Of a stretch of 34,485 nucleotides of DNA, positions 22,785-30,400 are shown in pieces; the first letter of the stretch is position 1, and every line of letters starts with the position of its first letter. The DNA is from Actinomycetes bacterium (GTDB lineage: Bacteria; Actinomycetota; Actinomycetes; Actinomycetales; Microbacteriaceae), in NCBI GenBank assembly GCA_023432005.1, contig JAEYVF010000081.1, positions 1-34,485 of the forward strand, given 5' to 3'. A model generated the notes under the pieces. The model saw only the letters and a list, made by a program, of their open reading frames with translations, made no database searches and had not been told where the DNA came from. Made by a program: the position numbers and the translations under genes.

Positions 22785-25171
22785 CTGTCGGTCCTCCGCG
22801 GTGCGGTGATGGGGGCGGTGGTCGTCAGACGCGCGACGAGGTCGCGGCCCGCACGGATGCGATAGCGGCTCAGCAGGCGCACGCGCGGCGGCGCGCTCGC
22901 GCGGGCGACGTCGACGGCGCCGAGCGCGCGCCCCCACACGGCGTCGGCCTCGGTGGGCTCGCCCTCCCGCCCTGAGAACACGAGCTCGTCGGCGTCGGCG
23001 GCGAGGGCCCGGAGGGGCGGAGGCGCCTGCTGCTCGGTCGCCGGGAACTGGGTCTCGAGCCGCGTCGCGAGCATCGATCGGGTGAGACGAGGAGGCACGC
23101 TGTAGCCGAGCTCGGAGTAGCGGTCGGCGAGCTCCTCCCACGCGCCCGCCGCCTGATCGGCGACGGGACCCGAGCGGCGCCTGCGCATCCGGCGGGCCTT
23201 CACGAGGGCCACCACGAGCATCGGCAGGAACGCGAGCGCGGCGAGCGACAGCAGGCCGACGCCGACGCCCCACGCCCACGCGGGGATCACGAAGGGCGGC
23301 TCGTCCTCGTCGCTGTCCTGCTCCTCCAGCTCGACGGGGGTCAGCAGGTCCTCGGCGTCGTTCTCGGCGCGCGGAGGCTGGCGCACCTGCGGCTGCGGCT
23401 CGCTCTTGGGCTTCGGCACCTGGTCCTGCGGGATGTCGGTCTCCTCGGGCGTCGGGTCGAAGGCGACCCAGCCCGTGCCCTCGAACGGCACCTCCACCCA
23501 GGCGGTGACGTCGTCGCCCGTGACCGTGACCGTGCCGCCTCCCTCGGTGACCTCGGGCGCGAAGCCCATGACGATGCGAGCCGGGTAGCCGAGGCTGCGC
23601 GCCATGAGGGCGAAGGCCGAGGCGTACTGCTCCTGGTCGCCGATCATCTGCGCACCCTCGAGCAGCTCCGAGATGCGGTCGGCGCCGTGGCCCGCGCGCG
23701 ACGGAACGGCGTCGGAGGCGCGGCCGTGGCTCAGGAAGCCGTCACGCGTGAGCACGAGGCGGATGGCCTCGAGCTGCTCGATGGGCGAGGTGGAGGCGCC
23801 CGCCCACTCCTGCGCCTTCGAGGCGACGATGTCGGGCACCTTCTCGACGGGCGGCAGCTCGACGGGCGCGACCGGCACAGCCGCGAGCTCCTGCACCGAC
23901 GGCTGCTGCTGCGTCACGGGGTCGATGCGATAGCTGTCGCCCGTGCGGAGGCCCGAGGTGAGCACCATGCTGCCGGTCGCGGCGTTGTAGCGCAGGTCGT
24001 CCGGGCGGCTCGCGGCCTCTCCCCCGGTGAGCTGGAAGTCGCGCGGGTAGCCGACGCCCGGGATCCAGACGTCGTCGTAGGAGAGGATCGTCACCTCGAC
24101 GTCGGGGTGCGCGACGGGCGTGAGCAGCGGGGAGCGCGGGATCGACCGGCCCACGAGCTCGAACGAGCCCGAGCCGCCCGTGCTCGCCGCGGCGCCCGTG
24201 ACGTTCCAGAGCTTGCCGGTGAAGGAGTCGAGCGTCGCCATCCGGATGCGGTCGCCGGGCGCGAGGCCCGACACCGTGAAGAGCTCCTCGTCGGTGACCT
24301 GCTTCGTGAAGTGGCGGAAACCGGCGAGGGGGCTCGGGTAGTCGAGCGGATCGAACGGCGGCTCGATCTCGTCGCGCAGCACGAAGCGCTCGTCCTTCGC
24401 GGGCGAGAACCAGAATCCGGCGCCGCCGCCCACGATCGCCGCGAGCGCGATGACCGCGGCGGAGCCGAGCACCTTGCGCCGGCGGAGCGAGGTGTCGCTG
24501 CTCGCCGCGACGCCGCCGACCGGCTGGCGCCATCCGAGCCACACGAGGGCGAGAACCGCGAAGACGATGCCGCGGATGCCCGCCTGGTAGGCCTCCTGGG
24601 TGCCGAAGAGGATGCCGGCGAGGTAGAGCGCGACGGCGGGCACGAGCGCGACGCCGAACCGCCACGCGACGCGGGGTCGTCGCGCGAGCCAGCGCGTCGC
24701 GAGGAGCGTCGACACGAGGGCGACGATCCACGCCGAGGCGTAGGGCACGACCGCGATGTAGGCGGGCGCGCCCACGGGCGTCGAGAGGGTCAGCAGGTCG
24801 GCCCAGCCGAAGACCGTGCCGATCGCGAGCGCGGCGAGGGACTGCAGGCTCGGGAGCACCCCGAAGAGCGCGAGACTCGGCACCGCGACGGCCGAGCCGA
24901 TGAGGAGGTAGCCGACGACCGCGGCCGCGACGGTCACGAGCCCGCCGAGCCGCAGCATGGTCGTGAGGACGCCCGTGAGCGCGCCGAGCACGAGACCGCC
25001 GAGGCCGGCGAGCAGGAAGCTGAGACCGCCGTAGGAGGGGGCGAAGCCGAGCACGCCGAGCAGCGCGAGCACGAGCAACACCGAGACGTCGAACCACGTG
25101 CGGCCCGTCGGCAGCGCGAGGCCGCGAGCCGTGCGCTCGGGGGCCGGGGCGGTCGTCGTCGCGGCGCTCAT
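22781..25171 (-). CDS. TgpA-like membrane protein with inactive transglutaminase domain
   Basis: The 796-residue protein has about seven N-terminal membrane helices (28-250), an extracytoplasmic region with a transglutaminase-like core (about 440-575), an acidic linker, one C-terminal helix (628-656) and a cytoplasmic tail. The core keeps the fold signature QYASAFALMARSLGYPARIVMGF. However, the catalytic Cys position of the usual GYCEQFA motif holds D512 (IGDQEQYA), and the His position of the usual DAHAWVE motif holds T556 (DVTAWVE). Only D572 of the triad remains. It therefore probably binds rather than cross-links proteins. The start ATG 25171 overlaps the DUF58 stop (ATGA). Confidence 0.85.
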   Translation of the reverse strand: MSAATTTAPAPERTARGLALPTGRTWFDVSVLLVLALLGVLGFAPSYGGLSFLLAGLGGLVLGALTGVLTTMLRLGGLVTVAAAVVGYLLIGSAVAVPSLALFGVLPSLQSLAALAIGTVFGWADLLTLSTPVGAPAYIAVVPYASAWIVALVSTLLATRWLARRPRVAWRFGVALVPAVALYLAGILFGTQEAYQAGIRGIVFAVLALVWLGWRQPVGGVAASSDTSLRRRKVLGSAAVIALAAIVGGGAGFWFSPAKDERFVLRDEIEPPFDPLDYPSPLAGFRHFTKQVTDEELFTVSGLAPGDRIRMATLDSFTGKLWNVTGAAASTGGSGSFELVGRSIPRSPLLTPVAHPDVEVTILSYDDVWIPGVGYPRDFQLTGGEAASRPDDLRYNAATGSMVLTSGLRTGDSYRIDPVTQQQPSVQELAAVPVAPVELPPVEKVPDIVASKAQEWAGASTSPIEQLEAIRLVLTRDGFLSHGRASDAVPSRAGHGADRISELLEGAQMIGDQEQYASAFALMARSLGYPARIVMGFAPEVTEGGGTVTVTGDDVTAWVEVPFEGTGWVAFDPTPEETDIPQDQVPKPKSEPQPQVRQPPRAENDAEDLLTPVELEEQDSDEDEPPFVIPAWAWGVGVGLLSLAALAFLPMLVVALVKARRMRRRRSGPVADQAAGAWEELADRYSELGYSVPPRLTRSMLATRLETQFPATEQQAPPPLRALAADADELVFSGREGEPTEADAVWGRALGAVDVARASAPPRVRLLSRYRIRAGRDLVARLTTTAPITAPRRTDS

Positions 25172-26454
25172 GATGCGAGCCCCCGGAACAGGGCGGGCAG
25201 ATCCTCGAGGCGCCCGACGGTGAGCATGAGCATGCCGCCGACCGAGCCGAGGCGCGGCTGCGCCCCCGCCTCGACGGTCATGCCGATGTGGTTCGTGTCG
25301 GGGCCGAAGACGGTGTGCACCGAGCGGATGTCGCCAGGTCCGAGCCGCGATCCCCCCACGGTCACGACGACGCTCGGTGCGGCGAGGCGCTTGGTGCGCT
25401 CGCGGACGAGCTCGCGCAGGCTCGTGAACCCGCCCGAGTGGCCGTACTGGAGGCGGCAGGAGGAGTCGAGCATCGAGACGACCGTGCGCGTGCGCCACAG
25501 CCCCCGCTCGCTCACGACGTCGAGCTGGGTGCCGTCGCGGATGATCTGGCCCGCGATCGACGCGGCGCACGACACGGCGAGCTCGAACTCCTCCTCGCTC
25601 GCGTAGAACTGGGCGCTCGTGGGGAGCACGACGATGATCTGCGAGCGCCGCGTCTCCTGGAACTGCCGCACCATGAGCTGGCCGATGCGCGCCGAGGTGC
25701 GCCAGTGCACGTAGCGGCGATCGTCGCCCGGCACGTAGGGGCGCAGCGCGTGGAAGGCGAGGTCGTTGTTGGTGATCTTCTGCGAGACCTGGCCCTCGAG
25801 GTCGCGCACGAGTCCCGCGGCGCTCGACGCGAGCCGCACGGTCCTCGGATGCACGAACAGCTCGACGGGGTCGGCCCACCTCACGGCGCGGCGCAGGAGG
25901 CCGAGCTGGTCGCCGCGGATCGACTCGGCCGGGCCCGCGACGATCACCGCGCGGCGGTTCGTCGGCACCTGGAAGAGCTCCTCCTGCTCCTGCTTGGGCG
26001 CCATGGCGGGCAGCTGGAACTCGGCGACGCCCCTGCCCACCGGGAGCTCCATCCGTGTCGGGGGGAGCTTGCGCCTGCCGGTGTTCGTGACGAGCATCCG
26101 CCCCATCGCGCGATCCCCCACGACGACGCGGCGCGGGTTGAGCTCGATGAGCACCCCGTAGCTCGACCGGCCGAAGAGGAAGGCGCACGACACGACGAGC
26201 GCCGCGAGCAGCACCCACCCGAGGAAGGTGAACTCCTGCCATCCGAACAGCGCCGCGAGCAGCAGCGACAGGGCCGCGAGGGCGAGCACGATCCATCCCG
26301 ACACCGTCACGACGCGCACGACGGGTCGCACGATGCGCCACACGGCGCGCGCGATCGGCGTGACGACGTTCGCGGCGCCGGTCGCGAGCCGGCGCGCGCG
26401 GGCGCGCGCCGGGCGCAGGAGCGCAGCGGCGTCGTCGAGTCGGGTGGAGGTCAT
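25168..26454 (-). CDS. DUF58 membrane protein
   Basis: The 428-residue protein has a basic N-terminus, two membrane helices (about 50-95) and a cytoplasmic or surface domain with the DUF58 signature GDDRRYVHWRTSARIGQLMVRQF. DUF58 proteins accompany MoxR ATPases and transglutaminase-like proteins and are thought to take part in assembling or regulating large complexes; their exact biochemistry is unclear. It is the second gene of the MoxR-DUF58-transglutaminase triad here, with MoxR ending 19 bases upstream and a 4-base overlap with the next gene. Confidence 0.9.
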   Translation of the reverse strand: MTSTRLDDAAALLRPARARARRLATGAANVVTPIARAVWRIVRPVVRVVTVSGWIVLALAALSLLLAALFGWQEFTFLGWVLLAALVVSCAFLFGRSSYGVLIELNPRRVVVGDRAMGRMLVTNTGRRKLPPTRMELPVGRGVAEFQLPAMAPKQEQEELFQVPTNRRAVIVAGPAESIRGDQLGLLRRAVRWADPVELFVHPRTVRLASSAAGLVRDLEGQVSQKITNNDLAFHALRPYVPGDDRRYVHWRTSARIGQLMVRQFQETRRSQIIVVLPTSAQFYASEEEFELAVSCAASIAGQIIRDGTQLDVVSERGLWRTRTVVSMLDSSCRLQYGHSGGFTSLRELVRERTKRLAAPSVVVTVGGSRLGPGDIRSVHTVFGPDTNHIGMTVEAGAQPRLGSVGGMLMLTVGRLEDLPALFRGLAS

Positions 26455-26473
26455 ACGCGGGGGTTCGTCGTGC

Positions 26474-27442
26474 TCAGGCGGCGCGGTAGGCGGGCGGCTC
26501 GATGTCGACGAGGATGCGCTCGACGACGTCCTCCGCCTTGACCCCCGCGAAGTCGGACTCGGGGTCGATCACGAGACGGTGCGCGAGCACGGGGACGGCG
26601 AGGTCGCGGATGTCGTCGGGCGTCACGTAGGTGCGGCCGTTCGAGATCGCCCACGTCTTGACGGCGCGCGCGAGCGCCATCGCGCCGCGCATGCTCACCC
26701 CGAGCAGCACGTCGCGGTGCGAGCGGGTCGCATCGACGATGTCGGCGAGGTACTGCATGACGGATTCGTCGGTGTGCACCTCCGCGGCGAGCGCCGACAT
26801 GGCCACGATCGACTCGGGCTTGATGATGGGCGACACGAGCGAGGCGCGGGCGCGCGTCGCCGAGTCCATGAGCAGGCCGACGGCGGTCTTGGCATCCGGG
26901 TAGCCGAGGCTCGTCTTGATGAGGAAGCGGTCGAGCTGCGCCTCGGGCAGCTTGTAGGTGCCCGCCTGCTCGACGGGGTTCTGGGTCGCGATCACGAGGA
27001 ACGGCGCGCCGACCGAGTGGCCCTCGCCGTCGATCGTCACGACCCCCTCCTCCATGACCTCGAGGAGCGCCGACTGCGTCTTCGGCGACGCGCGGTTGAT
27101 CTCGTCGGCGAGCACGATGGAGGCGAAGATCGGGCCGGGGTGGAACTGGAAGCGCCCCTTGCCCTGGTCGTAGATCTGCACGCCCGTGACATCCGACGGC
27201 AGCAGGTCGGGCGTGAACTGGATGCGGCTCGTCGTGCCGTCGAGCGTGTTCGCGAGCGACTTGGCGAGCACCGTCTTGCCCGTTCCGGGGTAGTCCTCGA
27301 GCAGCACGTGGCCGTCCGAGACGAGCGCCGTGAGCACGAGCTTGATGACATGGTCCTTGCCGACGATCGCCTTGTCGACGTTCGCGACCAGCTTCTGGAA
27401 CGCGTCGGCGAACCAGGTGGCCTGCTCCTGGGTGACGGGCAT
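26474..27442 (-). CDS. MoxR-family AAA+ ATPase
   Basis: The 322-residue protein has all AAA+ motifs: Walker A EDYPGTGKTVLAKSL, Walker B IVLADEINRASPK, and the MoxR sensor region ATQNPVEQAGTYKLPEAQLDRFL. MoxR proteins act as chaperones that mature or remodel partner complexes, usually with VWA or DUF58 partners. I chose ATG 27442 because GAGAGGA lies 6 bases upstream; ATG 27457, five codons earlier, has none. The gene sits between the giant surface protein and DUF58, which suggests it helps assemble one of them or the motor. Confidence 0.93.
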   Translation of the reverse strand: MPVTQEQATWFADAFQKLVANVDKAIVGKDHVIKLVLTALVSDGHVLLEDYPGTGKTVLAKSLANTLDGTTSRIQFTPDLLPSDVTGVQIYDQGKGRFQFHPGPIFASIVLADEINRASPKTQSALLEVMEEGVVTIDGEGHSVGAPFLVIATQNPVEQAGTYKLPEAQLDRFLIKTSLGYPDAKTAVGLLMDSATRARASLVSPIIKPESIVAMSALAAEVHTDESVMQYLADIVDATRSHRDVLLGVSMRGAMALARAVKTWAISNGRTYVTPDDIRDLAVPVLAHRLVIDPESDFAGVKAEDVVERILVDIEPPAYRAA

Positions 27443-27487
27443 GTGGTGTCCTCTCATGGATGGGGAAGTCGCAGGGCGGTGCGGCGG

Positions 27488-30400
27488 CTACATGCCGTTC
27501 CACTCCGCTGCCGTGTACCAGCGGGTCGAGATCGTGCCGCTCGGTCCGGTCACGATGACGCGGATGCGGTCGGAGGAGAGCATCTGGCCGATCTTGCCGC
27601 CCGCGCGGCCCTGCCCGGTTCCGCTGCTCACGCCGACCGTCGACGGCCAGCTCGAGGTGAAGCCGCTCTCGAGCTGCGTCGTGAGTGTGTAGGTGCCATC
27701 CGCTGCGTCGGTGATCCGCACGATCGGGTACTGGCATCCGAACCCGCCCGTGTCGCAGCCTTCCTTGGCTGTCTTGCCCACGATCGTCGAGGTGGGGTTG
27801 GGCGGCGGATTCGAGATGCTCCCGGCGCCGCCGTCGCCGACCGCACCCGCGCCCGCCTTGTTGACGGCGCGCACCTGGATGGTGTGGGAGCCGGCGCCGA
27901 GGCCGCTCGCGGTGTGGTTCGTCGCGGTGCCCTTGTCGATCCACCCGCCGCCGTCGACCCTCACCTGGTAGGTGATGTTCGCCATGCCGCCCGTGCTCGC
28001 CGCCCCGCCCGACCACGTCCAGCGGATGGCACCGGGGGCGGTCCCGTCCTGCACGTTCGCGCCCGAGACGCTCGGAGCGGTGGGGGCGGTCTGGGTGGCG
28101 ATATTCGGCGACGACGCCGCGCCGAGGGGACTCTGCTTGCCGCCGGAGTTCGTCGCGCGCACCTCGACGGTGTGCACCCCGCCCTGCACGGTCAGATCGC
28201 CCGTGGACCTGCTCGTCGAGGCGGAGCTCCACCCGCCGCCGTCGAGGCGCCACTGGTACGTCACCGATCCGCCGTTGGCGCTCACCTCGTTCCAGGTGGC
28301 GCGGATGACGGCGTTCGGCGCGAACGGGTCGACGACCGTGACCGCGGGCGCGGGCTGCTGCGGGGTGCCGTACGGGATCACGGCGTCCGACCAGGTCGAC
28401 CAGGCTCCTGGACCGTGCTCGTTGACCGCCCGCACCGAGAACTGGTAGCTCGTGCCGTTGGTGAGCCCCGTGATGGTGCACGACGGCGGCGCGCAGCCGG
28501 CGGGCATCGCGACCGACGGTGTCGAGCGCACCTCGTAGGACGTGATCGGCTTGCCGTTCGCGGCGGGTGGCTGGAAGCCGATCGTCACCGTGCCCTCGTC
28601 GCCCTGGGAGGGCACCGTGGGCTTCTGGGTCTGATCCGGCACATCGCTCACGACGAGCGTGATGAGGCCGTTGACACGCCGGTCCGGATCCTCGGTGGCG
28701 TCCTCCACGGAGTACACCACGTTGATGGTCCCGGATTTCAGCGTCGGGTTGGGCGTGATGCGCACCTGATCGGCGGTGAAGGTCACGCCCGCCGGCTCCC
28801 CCGTGTTCTGCACCCGGGCGTCGACGATCGTCAGGCGCTCGCCGGTCGAGGCGTAGGGGTTGAAGTCATTGCCGAGCGGGCTCGTGACGACGGTGCCGTC
28901 GCCGCGCTGGGTCTCGTAGGCGTCGTCGACGGCGAGGATCGGCGGGCGCGTCGAGCCCACGACCGTCACCTGCACCGTGCCGGGCACGGTGAACTTGTCC
29001 CAGCGCAGGGTCACGCCGATCTCGAAGGTGGTGCCCTTGGGGGTGTTGCGCGGGGTCGACAGCGTGAGCGCGGATCCGCTGAGCGCAGCGCTGATCCTCG
29101 GCCCCGTGCCCGTGATCTCCGAGTACGTCACCTGCTGGAGGATCTGGGCGTTGGGGTGGCCCGTCGCCGCACGCAGGTCGACGGTCGTCGACTCGCCCAT
29201 CTCGAGCTGCACGCTCGGCGTCGTGAACGTGGGAGGGGTGTCGCGGAACTCCGGGTCGCCCACCACGATCGGCAGCGTGAGCTGCTTCGTGTTGCCCTTC
29301 GGGTCGTCCTTGGAGGCGCCGTCGGTCACCGTGAAGGTCACCGAGGCGGGACCGCGGTAGTCCTTCGAGCCCTGATAGCGGATGGTCGTCTCGTCGACGT
29401 AGTTCGAGGTGCCGTCGCTCATGAGGGAGGACACCGACGAGGCCTCGGGGATCCACACCTTGCGCCCCGACGGGACCTTGACGATCTCGGACAGCTTCCA
29501 CTCGCGCGCCTCGTTCATCGGCACGTACTGGGTCGGCAGGTTCGGGTCGATGTAGGGCGGATCGTCGAACGCGTCGTCGACGGCGGCGGGGACGAGCAGG
29601 AACGCGGTCGCCGAGAGCTCCGTCTCGGGGTCGGTCACCCGGTAGGCGATCGCCTGGCGCTTCTCCTCCGGGGTCACGGTGATCTTGCCGTGACGCTCGG
29701 TCACGATCTCCCCCGAGCCCGCGTTCGGGCCCTCGAGCGAGATGAGGAGATCGGAGTTCCTGCCCGCCGGGTTGTAGGACGACCCGTCGAAGATGTCGAC
29801 CGTGACGGACGCCTTCCCCGCGATCTCCTTGAGGGTGAGGCTCAGATCGTTCGCGACCGGCGGCATGAGCGGCGCGTCCGGGGTCACGTGCACCATCGCG
29901 TAGCTCTGGCTCGAACCGCCGAGCTCGTTGACGAGCCGGTAGCGGATCGCGAAGGTGCCTTCCTCGTCGGGGGCGTGCAGCACGAGGAACCGCTTGTCGA
30001 CGACCTCCGCCTCGATCCCCTCCGGCACCTCGATGAGGTCCCGGTCGACCGAGATCGGCGAGCCCTGCGGGTCCGAGTCGTTCGCGGTCAGGTCGAGCTG
30101 GGCGATCTTGCCCGGGCGCACCGAGACGCTGTCGGGCACGGCGCTCGGGTTCTGAGTCGAGTCCGGCGGGGCGATGACCGCGATGCGGATGTCGGCCGTG
30201 CCCGTCTTCCCGAAGGCGTCGTACACCTGGTAGGAGAAGGCGTCCGTGCCGCTCATGCCGGGGAACGAGCTGTAGATCAGATAGTCGGGGCCCATCTCCT
30301 CGATCGTCCCCATGGTGGGGTTCGCGGGCGTGCCGAGCAGCAGCACCGAGTCGCCATCCGGATCGATGCGCTGCAGCGGCAGGTCGATGCGGATGCTGCC

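Noticed and set aside
20025..22865. A plus-strand open frame of about 946 codons opposite the motor gene.
   Set aside because: Its protein would be Arg/Glu/Gly-rich without recognisable domains, while the minus strand encodes an unmistakable FHA-FtsK ATPase.
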